Positions 7,832 to 16,633 are shown, numbered from the stretch's first letter. The stretch is 64,000 bases of DNA from Flavihumibacter rivuli (GCF_018595685.2 NZ_CP092334.1:3872001-3936000); one strand, 5' to 3'. Numbers and translations: made by a program. The notes: a model not told the origin generated them from the letters alone.

Positions 7832-8848
7832 ATGCCCGTTGCGCCCAACAATGATGCTCCTTCTTCCAAAAGCGAAGTCCTCCATAAGCGGTATTGGTTA
7901 TGGTCCTTTCTACTCTTTGTCGCGGTCTTTGCTTTTGTCCTCTATTATTTCGCTGAGATCAAAAAGGAGTTTGTTCTCCTGGAAAAGATCAATCCCGGTT
8001 GGTTATTCCTGGCATTGGTGGGACAGTTGCTGACCTATTGCTTTACCGCCCTGATCTATCTTGTTTTGTTGAGATGCTATAAGGAGCAGCAATTGCCCGG
8101 TCTGTGGCAACTTGTTAAGGCATCCATTGTTTCCCTCTTTTTCAACCAGACGGTACCCAGTGCCGGGATCAGTGGGAATGCCTATTTCTTCAGGTTTTTG
8201 TCGGGGTACAAAATGTCTACGCAACATATCATGTCCCTGATCATCACGGAGTTGGTTATTTTTTATGCCGCCATGGAATTACTATTGCTGCTGTTGCTTG
8301 CCGGAAGTCTGTATCTATCCGGTACGCCCCATGTGTTTAAAGTAGTATTGATCGCAGGCATGCTGATCTACCTGTTGTTTGGGGTAGCCATAGGATTCGC
8401 CGGCAGGAATAATTGGATTGGCCGCTTGTTTAAAAGATTTGCAAGCAAGCATCGACTTGCGGATCAGCTGTCCACCAGTGAGCTGCAATTGGGAGCCTTC
8501 CTGCGCCAGCATCAGCGGTCTGTATTAAAAGCTTTATTGATTCAGTTATTGGTTGTGGCTGCAGATGGTTTTACTTTATATGCCCTGTTTGTAGGATTAG
8601 GTATTTCCCTCTCGGTGTTTCATATCGTTATCTGCCTGGTTGCCACGAAGATTGTTTCAGTTCTCCCCTTTCTGCCAGGGGGGCTTATCCTTTATGAAAG
8701 CAGTATGACTTACTTTTTTGTGACTTTAGGCGTGCCGCTGGCGAGTGCCGTTATTATTACCCTTGTATATCGGTTATTGTCATTTTGGATCCCTATTCCG
8801 TTAGGATTTGTGTTCAACAAAAGGTGGCATAAAGTCGCAGCAGGATAG
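7832..8848 (+). CDS. flippase-like integral membrane protein (LPG synthase TM / UPF0104 family)
   Basis: A 338-residue polytopic protein with about eight hydrophobic segments: 23-43, 55-82, a conserved loop with FFNQTVPSAGISGNAYF (about 103-119), then several helices to the end with the LPFLPGGLILYESSM motif near 285. This arrangement is that of the membrane domain related to lysylphosphatidylglycerol synthase (TIGR00374/UPF0104), which includes proposed lipid flippases. No C-terminal aminoacyl-transfer domain is present, so the protein is the membrane part only. A TATCTTTG box at 7787-7794 could be its -7 element, but no well-spaced -33 was found. It is a single gene between repeats. Confidence 0.85.
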   Translation: MPVAPNNDAPSSKSEVLHKRYWLWSFLLFVAVFAFVLYYFAEIKKEFVLLEKINPGWLFLALVGQLLTYCFTALIYLVLLRCYKEQQLPGLWQLVKASIVSLFFNQTVPSAGISGNAYFFRFLSGYKMSTQHIMSLIITELVIFYAAMELLLLLLLAGSLYLSGTPHVFKVVLIAGMLIYLLFGVAIGFAGRNNWIGRLFKRFASKHRLADQLSTSELQLGAFLRQHQRSVLKALLIQLLVVAADGFTLYALFVGLGISLSVFHIVICLVATKIVSVLPFLPGGLILYESSMTYFFVTLGVPLASAVIITLVYRLLSFWIPIPLGFVFNKRWHKVAAG

Positions 8849-8910
8849 GGTTCCGATAATTGCCATAGTGGGCAATTCCCGATGTGATTTTTTTCTCCCG
8901 TTGGGGATCT

Positions 8911-8951
8911 ATAACCTCAGTGGAGTCTCCCACAGGGGATCCTGATGGGGT
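8911..8951. repeat. family A repeat, single copy
   Basis: ATAACCTCAGTGGAGTCTCCC / GGGGATCCTGATGGGG is a degenerate single hairpin of the family, in the gap between the flippase-like and esterase genes. Confidence 0.65.
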
Positions 8952-8964
8952 AAAAGTTTTTGGG

Positions 8965-9066
8965 AGCCACGAAGACGCGGAGACACAAAGTTGCACGAAG
9001 ACGTCTTTGTGTGTCTTCGTACCTTAGCCTGCCCCAACAGCATTGTTGGGGGTGCCTTTGTGGCCC
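8965..9066. repeat. family B stem-loop with a nested family C hairpin
   Basis: The left part is GCCACGAAGACGCGGAGACACAAAG and a central arm is ACGTCTTTGTGTGTCTTCGT. The closing arm is GTGCCTTTGTGGC (9052-9064). Between the two right-hand parts sits CCTGCCCCAACAGCATTGTTGGGG with a perfect 8-base stem (9032-9039 with 9044-9051, loop GCAT). The insert interrupts the family B arm, so family C appears to have moved into family B. Confidence 0.78.
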
Positions 9067-9080
9067 ATAATCTACCACCA

Positions 9081-9111
9081 TTTGTTCTTTCCGCATTGAC
9101 GTATATTTTTG
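9081..9111 (+). promoter_or_regulatory. consensus promoter for the esterase gene at 9150
   Basis: TTTG at 9081-9084, 19-base spacer and TATTTTTG (TAnnTTTG) at 9104-9111 match the Bacteroidota consensus exactly. Start of transcription would be near 9118, 32 bases before the ATG. Confidence 0.75.
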
Positions 9112-9149
9112 TCTTTCTATATATCCCGATGGTATTTACACCTTCATCT

Positions 9150-10349
9150 ATGAAAAGAATAGCCCTCCTCTGCTGCGCCTGCCTGATGGCCATTGCAGGA
9201 CTTGCCCAGACGGCATCCGACTATTACCAAAGCCCTATTGATACTTCCATTGCCTCGAGGTTCCTGGGGGAGCAGCGGGGTGTAACCGTCATCCTCCCCC
9301 GAAGTTTCAGCAAGGCCAAGGCCTCGCGTTATCCCGTGATCGTGGTATTTGACCGACAGAACAAGAGGATCTTCCGGCAGACTTTCGAATCCATCAATTA
9401 CCTGTACTCTTTCGATGAGCTGCCTGAAGCAGTGATCATTGGTGTGGCTTCCGAGAACAACCAGAAAAGGTTCCTGGAAACCTCCTTACGGCCCTCTACA
9501 GAGCAGGCAAGAGGCGAGCAGATGGTGCGCTTCCTGTATGAAGAACTGCTGCCCTGGGCGGAGAAGGAATGGAATGTCGGTCGTGCGCGGTTCTTCATCG
9601 GTCATTCCAGGTTCGGGTATTTCAGCAGTTATTTATTGTCGAGCAAACTTCCTGATTTGTCAGGGGTCATATCCCTCAGCCCTTTTTATGTGCAACCCAA
9701 GGTGAACCTGGTGGATAGCCTGAGCAACAAACTGACTCCTACTCAGCTGGACCATACCGTTTATTACCGTTTTGTAACGGGTGATTCCCTCACGGATACC
9801 AGGGATTATGATCTGATGCAAGCTTTTCTTACCAAAACAAAACCTTCAAAGGAGTTTAATTGGAAGGGCATGGCCTTCTACAATGCCAGGCATATGGCCG
9901 TACCGGGACTGGGGTTAATGCCTTCGCTGGTGGAGATCTTTGACTATTGGTCGGAAGCAATGTTGCAGTTGTTGCAGAGCCAGGAGCCTTTTTCTGAAGA
10001 AGTGTATAATGGCTTCAAACAGCAGATGAAGCGGCACTATGGTGAGGAGATCGGACTGGGCTTGTCGGTGCTGAATGGGATCGGGTATAAGTTCTATAAC
10101 CAGGGGCAATATGCGCATGCCCGGGCAGCGTGGATGATCGTGCTGCAGGAGTATCCCATGTTTACGGAGGCGAATATCAGTATTGCCAATGCTTATTTGA
10201 AGGAAGGCGACCAAAAGGCCGCAGCGGAATTTTTCAATAAGGCCAAGCAAGGACTTATCGGCAATGGCTTCTATAGCCGGGAAGAAGTAAAGGAATTAGA
10301 AAAAGAGATTGAGGAAGGGGTTGGGGCCACAAAGACTCAAAGACACTAA
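9150..10349 (+). CDS. secreted esterase-family protein with C-terminal helical repeats
   Basis: Starting at the ATG at 9150 (the frame is open further upstream only through a repeat), the protein has 399 residues. It has a signal peptide ending near GLAQ (residue 20), then an esterase-D-like alpha/beta-hydrolase domain (40-300) with YPVIVVFDRQ and the elbow GHSRFG, Ser153, and the possible catalytic histidine in NARHMAVPG. Residues about 330-390 look like a TPR pair (YNQGQYAHARAAW; ANISIANAYLKEGDQKAA). The last eight residues (about 392-399) and the stop codon are encoded by the family B repeat that begins at 10325, so the natural end of the protein was probably altered by repeat insertion. 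Distantly related in fold to the esterase at 6021-6842. Confidence 0.85.
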   Translation: MKRIALLCCACLMAIAGLAQTASDYYQSPIDTSIASRFLGEQRGVTVILPRSFSKAKASRYPVIVVFDRQNKRIFRQTFESINYLYSFDELPEAVIIGVASENNQKRFLETSLRPSTEQARGEQMVRFLYEELLPWAEKEWNVGRARFFIGHSRFGYFSSYLLSSKLPDLSGVISLSPFYVQPKVNLVDSLSNKLTPTQLDHTVYYRFVTGDSLTDTRDYDLMQAFLTKTKPSKEFNWKGMAFYNARHMAVPGLGLMPSLVEIFDYWSEAMLQLLQSQEPFSEEVYNGFKQQMKRHYGEEIGLGLSVLNGIGYKFYNQGQYAHARAAWMIVLQEYPMFTEANISIANAYLKEGDQKAAAEFFNKAKQGLIGNGFYSREEVKELEKEIEEGVGATKTQRH

Positions 10350-10400
10350 GTTGCACAAAGACGCCTTAGTGCTCCTTGGTGTCTTGGAGCCTTTGTGGCG
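10325..10400. repeat. family B stem-loop repeat
   Basis: GCCACAAAGACTCAAAGACACTAAG at the left pairs with CTTGGTGTCTTGGAGCCTTTGTGGC at the right; the middle holds TTGCACAAAGACGCCTTAGTGCTC. It overlaps the 3' end of the esterase gene, giving its final codons and stop, and ends eight bases from the convergent gene at 10408. Confidence 0.85.
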
Positions 10401-10407
10401 AAAAAAA

Positions 10408-11559
10408 CTACACCTTCACATAGATCTTCTTCTTATCCATCCACCAGGCGATGGCCCAGTAGCCGATGATCAGCAGCACTGCATACAACAGCGATCCATT
10501 CTCCGGCACATCACTCACCGGTTTGCAGATGTTCTCATAGAACCATCCCAGCGGACTCAGGTATTTCGGTTGTCCCTCATCGTTGAACCCATTCGGGATG
10601 CGGATCAGTCCAAGCGTTTTGGGCAATAAACCACTCAATACGAAAATGAACAGGGGGTTCTTGCCAAAAACATCGAAGAACCTGCTCCATCTTCCCTTCC
10701 AGCCCCTGAATTCGATCAATTGGATCATGGTCGCCAGGATGAGCAAGGCCAATCCTGTTGTGTACAACACATAAGATGATGTCCAGATCTTCTTGTTGAT
10801 TGGAAAGACCAGTCCCCAGGCCATGCCAGCCAGCCACAATACTACGCCGGCCACGAAAAGATTGGCGACCATATCGGTGTTCTTGCCTTTTTGCTGGATA
10901 TAATCCCCTACCAGGTAGCCGAAGATCACTTGCGCAATGGCAGGGAAGGTGCTGACAATGCCCTCGGGGTCGAAGGGGACACCTTCCCCTTTATAGAGGT
11001 GGTCATTGCCCAGCAGGTAACGGTCGATATGTGTGCCCCAGAAATTCTCCAGGCTATAGGGATCGTCGGGATGGCCCATCTGTGCGGTGAGCACCCAGTA
11101 ACCCAAAAGAATGACGATGGCGGAAAAGAATGCCCCGCGCACCTTCCAGAAATAGGCGATCAGGGCGGCGAAGGTATAGGCCAGCGCTATCCTTTGCAGC
11201 ACCCCGAAGATCCGGAGGGTGGAAAAGAGTTTGAATACCAGTTCCTGTCCTTCCCACCTCACAAAGGGAAACCAGTTGAGCAGCAGCCCAATGATGAAGA
11301 TCAATGCCCCGCGCTTCAGGATCTTGGTGAGGGCGGCGGCTCTCTCCATCTGCTGCATCTTGGGCATCACGAAGGCCAGGGCATTGCCCACGGCAAAGAG
11401 AAAAAAAGGAAAGACGAGATCAGTTGGGGTGCAGCCATGCCAGTCGGCATGCTTCAGCGGGCCGTAGATATGGCTCCAGGTGCCCGGGTTGTTCACCAGG
11501 ATCATCAGGGCAACCGTTGCCCCCCGGAAAACGTCGAGGGAGTAAAAGCGTTGGTTCAT
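10408..11559 (-). CDS. heparan-alpha-glucosaminide N-acetyltransferase-like membrane protein (DUF5009/DUF1624)
   Basis: A 383-residue polytopic protein. The N-terminus RFYSLDVFRGATVALMI, then NNPGTW and HADWHGCTPTDLVFPFFLF are hallmark motifs of the HGSNAT/NagX acyltransferase-like family; WHGCTPTDL contains the histidine proposed to carry the acyl group. About ten hydrophobic segments follow, and the protein closes with DKKKIYVKV. In Bacteroidota such proteins are often linked to glycan use and may transfer acetyl groups to sugars across the inner membrane. No sugar-catabolic partners lie beside it. It ends convergently against the esterase gene with a family B repeat in between. Confidence 0.85.
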   Translation of the reverse strand: MNQRFYSLDVFRGATVALMILVNNPGTWSHIYGPLKHADWHGCTPTDLVFPFFLFAVGNALAFVMPKMQQMERAAALTKILKRGALIFIIGLLLNWFPFVRWEGQELVFKLFSTLRIFGVLQRIALAYTFAALIAYFWKVRGAFFSAIVILLGYWVLTAQMGHPDDPYSLENFWGTHIDRYLLGNDHLYKGEGVPFDPEGIVSTFPAIAQVIFGYLVGDYIQQKGKNTDMVANLFVAGVVLWLAGMAWGLVFPINKKIWTSSYVLYTTGLALLILATMIQLIEFRGWKGRWSRFFDVFGKNPLFIFVLSGLLPKTLGLIRIPNGFNDEGQPKYLSPLGWFYENICKPVSDVPENGSLLYAVLLIIGYWAIAWWMDKKKIYVKV

Positions 11560-11732
11560 GGGGATATATTATGGTTTGGGATCGGTAATGTTGATCTTCG
11601 TTTGTGGATAAGGGTTAGTGGTGCACCGGTATCAGGGGATAGGCTTAATAAATGCGGAGGGAAGTTAGAAAGTTTTGGGAATAGTTGGTTGGATTAAGGG
11701 TTAGTGCTTAGTTGGTCACCCTAAACATTTTG

Positions 11733-11767
11733 AACCTCAGCGGGCGCGGCCGAAGGGGACCCCGATG
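11733..11767. repeat. family A repeat, degenerate single copy
   Basis: GAACCTCAGCGGGCGCGGCC / GGGGACCCCGATG shows the family outer ends and one arm of the hairpin, with the other arm changed. Confidence 0.65.
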
Positions 11768-11868
11768 TATAAAAGACGGAATATTTATGCGGCCACCAAC
11801 TAAGCTCATCTTCCAACTGCCCGTTGGTCATCAGACACAACGGGGGTGACGGGGGATAGTGCATCTCA

Positions 11869-12037
11869 TCATACCAGCGGGCGTGGTTGTAAAGGACTAC
11901 CGATGAAATTCTCTCCTACTATTCATCAGGGTCCCCTTCGGGAGACCCTGCTGGGGAAATGAAAGTAAAGGAGACCCTGCTGGGGAAATGAAAGTAAAGG
12001 AGACCCTGCTGGGGATGAAGTAAAGGAGACCCTTCTG
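11869..12037. repeat. family A repeat with tail units
   Basis: A degenerate left piece (CATACCAGCGGGCG) is followed by ATTCATCAGGGTCCCC / GGGAGACCCTGCTGGGG at 11921-11955 and three tail units GGAGACCCTGCTGGGG spaced by AAATGAAAGTAAA. Same build as at 1268-1363. Confidence 0.82.
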
Positions 12038-12122
12038 GGAAAAAAAGAAGCTGCTGATTTGGCGCAGCAAGGCTTTGCGTTCTTAGCCTGCCGATGCGAA
12101 AGCTAAGGCCGGCGATGCGCAC

Positions 12123-12154
12123 TTTGCGTTACCCAAAACAACTCCGTACCTTTG
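12123..12154 (+). promoter_or_regulatory. consensus promoter for the acyltransferase gene at 12174
   Basis: TTTG at 12123-12126, a 20-base spacer and TACCTTTG at 12147-12154 fit the Bacteroidota consensus. The expected start of transcription is near 12161, 13 bases before the ATG. Confidence 0.7.
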
Positions 12155-12173
12155 TATTCCAAACACCCCTCCC

Positions 12174-12677
12174 ATGCTATCACCTACAGCCTTTATCCAT
12201 CCCAGCAGTATAGTAGACACCGGTGCCGTGGTGGGTGAGGGAACCAGGATCTGGCATTACTGCCACCTGATGCCCGGGGCTGTGGTGGGATCCAATTGCA
12301 CCATTGGCCAGAATGTTTACATCGACAACAATGTAATAATTGGCAATGGGGTAAAGGTCCAGAACAATGTCTCCCTTTATAATAGCGTGAGCCTGGCCGA
12401 TGAAGTGTTTATTGGCCCGTCGGTGGTCTTCACCAATGTGATCAATCCCAGGGCTTTTATTGAACGCAAGCAGGAGTTCCGTCCTACCCTGGTAGGCAGG
12501 GGCGCTTCCATTGGGGCCAATGCCACTATCATCTGCGGGGTAAGTATTGGGGAATACGCCATGGTGGGCGCTGGCGCTGTGGTGACCAGGGATGTTCCGC
12601 CCTACGCGCTGGTAATGGGTAACCCCGCTAGGGTGGTGGGGAAGGTGGACAGGGAGGGGAATACTGTGAGGGAGTAA
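12174..12677 (+). CDS. hexapeptide-repeat sugar N-acyltransferase, WbpD/WxcM-like
   Basis: A 167-residue left-handed beta-helix acyltransferase. Hexapeptide repeats run from residue 8 to about 150 ([68 protein letters not shown]) and end in the family's [10 protein letters not shown]. The [11 protein letters not shown] loop is typical of the WbpD/WxcM/FdtC-type enzymes that acylate amino groups of nucleotide-activated sugars. It has its own promoter and is convergent with the beta-helix gene at 12700, so it is the left edge of the polysaccharide locus. A second relative is at 31041-31511 within the amino-sugar trio. Confidence 0.85.
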   Translation: MLSPTAFIHPSSIVDTGAVVGEGTRIWHYCHLMPGAVVGSNCTIGQNVYIDNNVIIGNGVKVQNNVSLYNSVSLADEVFIGPSVVFTNVINPRAFIERKQEFRPTLVGRGASIGANATIICGVSIGEYAMVGAGAVVTRDVPPYALVMGNPARVVGKVDREGNTVRE

Positions 12678-12699
12678 TACCCCCTCACGAGTAGTGCAG

Positions 12700-14118
12700 T
12701 TATTTCTTTTCCTTTTTATTCATTTTGTACACCCCTATCCGGTACTTGGACAGGTCTTTGATGGAGGGACTGATATAATCCACAGTGACATTCGGACCAT
12801 TCACTTCCGTTACCATGCCCTGGCCCCTGTAATCCCAGTCATCCACAGCCATGAAAACGATAAAGTCTCCCTTTTCTACAGTGCCGATAAATGGCTTATG
12901 ATTGATCTTGAGTTGGATTTTATGGTTTTCCACCTTCCTGGTGTCTTGGGGGAAGGGGGTATGAATCCTGAATCCCTTCATGTTCGTGGTGTCCCATCCA
13001 TAACGGTTATTAATGTTGGGAACATAGAAACTGCCTTGGTTAGTTTCCGTGAAATACATCAATAAGGGCATGGACAACCTGCCCAGGTACCGGATGGTGC
13101 AATTGTTGATCTTCAGGCCGAAGGACTTCAACTGGAAATCGGGCAGGAAGCCCAGTTCCTCCGGATACCTGAAATGGATCAGGGAATTGCTGAGGACGTC
13201 TCCGCTATTGCCGTCCCATAGACCAATTGAAAGTATGGACTCCGCATACACATTGGACATATATAATGGGGCAAAACCTCCGCTGTAGCGGTGGATGATA
13301 TTCACCACTGACCCGGCAATATTCACCCCATTGATGATATAGTGGCCAGGTTGGCTGGCACCGTACTTATTGAACACGAAAACAGTATGGATATTCTCCC
13401 AGGCCATCACATTGGAGATCTGGTTCAGTCTTTCCTGTCCCTGGCAGCCAACGAAGCCTGCCTTACAATTCTTGAAACGGATATTCCTGAACTCCAGCAT
13501 TTCCCCGTTCTGGGTATAGCCATTGGGTGAAACAATTACCCCAATGGTAACATTCCCAAAGGTGCAGTCTTCCACCCTGATGCCGGTGCAGCCACCCCTG
13601 GTCTTCGGTCCCCGGTACCATTCCTTCAACCCGGGGTAGCCCCCATCTGCCGGAGGGGCACTCGTAAAAGGGTCCAGGCAAAGGGCCGCATAGGGGGAAA
13701 ACCAACTGTCTCGGCAACTGGGGTCGCCGTATTTGTCGAAGTCGGATTTGTAGAAATCGGCCGTGGAGAGTGCGGGGGGCGTATAGGCACCTCTGAAATT
13801 GATCCCCCTGATGATACAGCCCACCCCTTTCTGGATCGACAAGATGGGCGCATCCTTGAAGGTGGCACGGATCTGGCTCACCCTTTCATTGTCTGAATAA
13901 GTTGCATTGCCGATGATCTTGATCGAGACCTGTTTGTATTCACTGCCATTCCAGTTATGGACGATCAGGGGTTTGTCGATGGTATAATTCCTTTCGATAT
14001 ACACAGTGCCATTGACCTTGGCTGCGGAATCCAGTTTGGATTGCAGTTCTTTCCAGTCCTTGTTCTGGGCCGCCAGTCCAAACGGGGCCAGGGAAAGCAA
14101 AAGCAGGAGTTTTTTCAT
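12700..14118 (-). CDS. secreted right-handed beta-helix protein
   Basis: The start at 14118 (MKKLLLLLSLAPFGLAAQ) gives a clear signal peptide cut near residue 18 and a 472-residue protein; an in-frame start 36 bases upstream is less likely. The body shows the Asn/Gly/Ile-rich coils of a parallel beta-helix (ISIQKGVGCIIRGINFRG type; CTGIRVEDCTFGNVTIGVIV; YIINGVNIAGSVVNII). Such folds occur in pectate-lyase-like polysaccharide lyases, hydrolases and epimerases, but I see no catalytic signature, so the activity is open. It lies beside the polysaccharide locus on the opposite strand; a second beta-helix protein sits near the other end (45668-47119). Confidence 0.75.
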   Translation of the reverse strand: MKKLLLLLSLAPFGLAAQNKDWKELQSKLDSAAKVNGTVYIERNYTIDKPLIVHNWNGSEYKQVSIKIIGNATYSDNERVSQIRATFKDAPILSIQKGVGCIIRGINFRGAYTPPALSTADFYKSDFDKYGDPSCRDSWFSPYAALCLDPFTSAPPADGGYPGLKEWYRGPKTRGGCTGIRVEDCTFGNVTIGVIVSPNGYTQNGEMLEFRNIRFKNCKAGFVGCQGQERLNQISNVMAWENIHTVFVFNKYGASQPGHYIINGVNIAGSVVNIIHRYSGGFAPLYMSNVYAESILSIGLWDGNSGDVLSNSLIHFRYPEELGFLPDFQLKSFGLKINNCTIRYLGRLSMPLLMYFTETNQGSFYVPNINNRYGWDTTNMKGFRIHTPFPQDTRKVENHKIQLKINHKPFIGTVEKGDFIVFMAVDDWDYRGQGMVTEVNGPNVTVDYISPSIKDLSKYRIGVYKMNKKEKK

Positions 14119-14370
14119 TTTATCGGCTTGGATTTTGATTTTATGGGAGATCACCCGGTGGAAGGTAGGGGCCTTGAACCAATAGGTGATAATTCAACCC
14201 CTAATTAACTGATAAAATTGAAGATATTCAGCTGAAAGCTTTTGAATTATGATTTTTCCAGATATTTTTAAGTCCAGCGGGTAGATTACGCCTATCCTTA
14301 TTGCAATCAATCCCAAGGACCTCCCTGAATCCATATCCTGTCTTAACCGTTTTACTTCGTAAACGAAAAG

Positions 14371-15438
14371 TTGCAGATGGCCGAAGCAGGAAAAGGTGTC
14401 ACAGTCGTGATTTGCTGCTTCAATAGTGCTGCCCGCTTGGGCAGGACCATTGAACATCTGGCGGAGCAAAAACTGCGCCCTGGCTTTCCCATGGAGGTCA
14501 TTGTCGTGAACAACGCTTCAGAGGATACCACTTTCTCCCTTGCCAAGGAATTACTCGCCATCTATTTCCCTTCCGGTAATTGTAAAGTTGTGGAAGAGCC
14601 AACTCCGGGCCTGAGCTTTGCCCGTAAGAAAGGCATCGATGCCGCTGCCTATGACTATGTGCTGTTCTGCGATGATGATAACTGGCTGGAGGAAAACTAT
14701 GTACAAAGGTCCTTTGATTTCATGGAATCCCGGCTGGATGTGGCTATACTGGGCGGCAGGTCTATAGGGGTCTATGAATCCGATCCCCCTGAATGGTTCG
14801 AGAAGGTCAAGGTATCCTATGCTATCGGGGAACAGGCGCAAAAGGAAGGGGCGATGGAAGCGGTTTGGGGTGCTGGCATGACCGTGCGCAAGCAGGTTTA
14901 CCAGCAGCTCTTTGCCATGGGATTCACCCACCTGAACTCTGACCGCTACAAGGATAAGTTGTTCTGCGGCGGGGATACCGAGATCTGTTATGCCATCGCC
15001 CGGATGGGTTACCTGGTCTGGTACCATCCAGGCCTGGTATTGAGGCATTATATTCCCCGGGTCCGTTTACAGCATCGGTATGCCCGTCGTTTATTTTTCT
15101 ATATTGGCTATGCCTCCCCTTCCATTGCGGTTTACCTGCGGGAGACCGGTGATTTTAAGGAAGGCAGTTACAAAGGAAGCTGGGTCAAGGCCTTGACCAA
15201 ATCGATGGCCAGGTTAGTCATCACCCTCCTCAGTTCAGGGGAAAGGGTGCAGAACAGGGTTGGATATTCCAAGGACTTCATGCTGGAAGTGGAGAAGGGC
15301 AGGATCCTCAGGCTCTTGCAATTGAAAGGGAAATACATTGCCCTGCGGCGGAAAGTGCTGGAAGCCCAATGGAATGGTGCCCGGCCCACCCCGCAAAAAG
15401 CTACTCCGCCGGTCATCAACTATGCAGAGATCATTTGA
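14371..15438 (+). CDS. glycosyltransferase family 2
   Basis: A 355-residue GT-A glycosyltransferase. Residues 10-110 hold VTVVICCFNSAARLGRTI, VIVVNNASEDTT and the nucleotide-sugar/metal motif DDDN (101-104). An acceptor-side motif WGAGMTVRKQVY (about 168-179) and GGDTEICY (near 201-208) are typical of the inverting family 2 acceptor loop. The C-terminal part (240-320) has a mildly hydrophobic stretch and basic region, so the enzyme is probably cytoplasmic, membrane-associated. It comes before the long leader of the antiterminator gene and may be transcribed separately from the main operon. Donor and acceptor unknown. Confidence 0.88.
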   Translation: MQMAEAGKGVTVVICCFNSAARLGRTIEHLAEQKLRPGFPMEVIVVNNASEDTTFSLAKELLAIYFPSGNCKVVEEPTPGLSFARKKGIDAAAYDYVLFCDDDNWLEENYVQRSFDFMESRLDVAILGGRSIGVYESDPPEWFEKVKVSYAIGEQAQKEGAMEAVWGAGMTVRKQVYQQLFAMGFTHLNSDRYKDKLFCGGDTEICYAIARMGYLVWYHPGLVLRHYIPRVRLQHRYARRLFFYIGYASPSIAVYLRETGDFKEGSYKGSWVKALTKSMARLVITLLSSGERVQNRVGYSKDFMLEVEKGRILRLLQLKGKYIALRRKVLEAQWNGARPTPQKATPPVINYAEII

Positions 15439-16078
15439 TGGGTATTCCCTGGTGGGGTCCTTATAAAAATTACCGGCAAGATTTTTCCCGCTTGTCTGTA
15501 AGCCCGTGCACTTACTGCCCCAAGAGGGTCATTGTCATGGATTTATGTTCCTCCTGCCTTTTGCTAACTATTCAATTGTCAATCCCTTATATTTGCGCAA
15601 TATTGGAAAGGGGTATCCTTTCCGGAACCAACTGGACCCTGAATTGGTTGGCTTAAGAATATGATCCGATCGCTACATAAGGTTATTTGATCTTCAACAA
15701 AGGCATAAGGGGGGAGCTGTCCCGTCTATGCCTTTGTCGCATATAACAGGGGTCCGGCTTTGTTTTTTAACCAGGTTAACCGGCAATCTTCCGGGAGGCA
15801 GATTAGTTTAAGCAGTAAAAAAAATAGTAACATTGCTTGCTTGGCAATTCGTTCAATATTTGATTTAAATGGTTGAAAATCAATTTATGCGAATTGTTTG
15901 GCATGATTGTAGTTGAGAGTGGCCCGTTCCAAAGGCCCGGGTGATCCTTTTGCCTGAAAATGCTTGGTCAGAGTCGTCGACTGTGACTGAGGTGGCGAAG
16001 CCCTGCCCGGGCGCATGGTTGTACGGTGAATTTGGTTAACTTAAGGCCTTTAAACAGTGAGTTCAGGAAATTGCGCTT
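15439..16078 (+). promoter_or_regulatory. long untranslated leader before the antiterminator gene
   Basis: No gene is supported in 640 bases. It holds a -7-like TATATTTG (15588-15595) with TTTG 24 bases upstream, a hairpin GGAAAGG / CCTTTCC at 15605-15623, and a longer hairpin AAAGGCATA (15699-15707) / TATGCCTTT (15727-15735) with an inner GGGA / TCCC stem. If transcription starts near 15602, about 475 bases of leader precede the NusG-like gene. Such leaders are where UpxY-type proteins act in Bacteroides capsule operons. Confidence 0.45.
15699..15735 (+). promoter_or_regulatory. hairpin in the leader, possible attenuator
   Basis: Nine-base perfect arms AAAGGCATA and TATGCCTTT enclose a second short stem (GGGA / TCCC). 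There is no run of T after it, so it is not a classic intrinsic terminator; a pause or attenuation role is inference from its place in front of an antiterminator gene. Confidence 0.4.
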
Positions 16079-16579
16079 ATGGAAAAAAGATCCTGGTATG
16101 CCCTGTATACCAAGCCAAGGTGGGAAAAAAAGGTGAATGAACTCTTGCATAAAAAAGGGTTTGAAAGCTATTGTCCCTTAAATAAAGTACGGCGGAAATG
16201 GAGTGACCGGTATAAAGTGATCGAGGAACCGCTGTTCAAAAGTTATGTATTCGTTTGCCTCTCTGACAAGGAGAAGACCGATGTCCGCATGCTGGATGGG
16301 GTGGTGAACTTTGTGTATTGGCTGGGCAAGCCTGCCAGGGTAAAGCAGGAGGAGATCGAGAAGATCAAGCGTTTCCTTGGCGAACATTCCCATGTTGAAG
16401 TAGAGCAACTGCCGGCATTGGAACCCGGCGTGAAAGTGGTGATCAATGCCGGTGTTTTCATGGACCATGAAGCAAGGGTGATCACGGAGGGGAAAAAGGA
16501 TGTAGAGCTCCTGATCGAAAGCCTGGGCCTGAAACTGGTCGCCAGGATCGGCAAGGACAAAGTGAGCATTCAATCTTGA
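16079..16579 (+). CDS. NusG-like (UpxY-type) transcription antiterminator
   Basis: A 166-residue NusG paralogue. The NGN domain (5-105) opens with WYALYTKPRWEKKVNELLHKKG, has YCPLNKVRRKWSDR and PLFKSYVFV, and a short KOW-like part (about 115-160) has PGVKVVINAGVFMDHEA. This matches UpxY/LoaP-type specialised NusG proteins that load on RNA polymerase at one operon and help it read through long polysaccharide clusters. It is the first gene of the export block; the Wza-like gene starts 54 bases later. The long leader upstream is the expected site of action. No own promoter apart from the candidate at 15588. Confidence 0.9.
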   Translation: MEKRSWYALYTKPRWEKKVNELLHKKGFESYCPLNKVRRKWSDRYKVIEEPLFKSYVFVCLSDKEKTDVRMLDGVVNFVYWLGKPARVKQEEIEKIKRFLGEHSHVEVEQLPALEPGVKVVINAGVFMDHEARVITEGKKDVELLIESLGLKLVARIGKDKVSIQS

Positions 16580-16633
16580 CCCGGATATATTATTAATGGT
16601 TTCAACTAATTATTGTTACCCCACAACTACTGT

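Larger units (their letters stand above)
11560..12122. other. repeat-rich intergenic region upstream of the polysaccharide locus
   Basis: No gene is supported. The stretch contains a degenerate single family A hairpin (11733-11767), a family A block (11869-12037), and a GC-rich segment TTAGCCTGCCGATGCG...GGCCGGCGATGCGCA (12083-12122) that begins like family C and forms an imperfect hairpin. Confidence 0.55.

Noticed and set aside
10891..11697. Open frame of 268 codons opposite the acetyltransferase-like membrane protein
   Set aside because: Antisense to a clear polytopic protein; its composition is that of a reversed hydrophobic gene.
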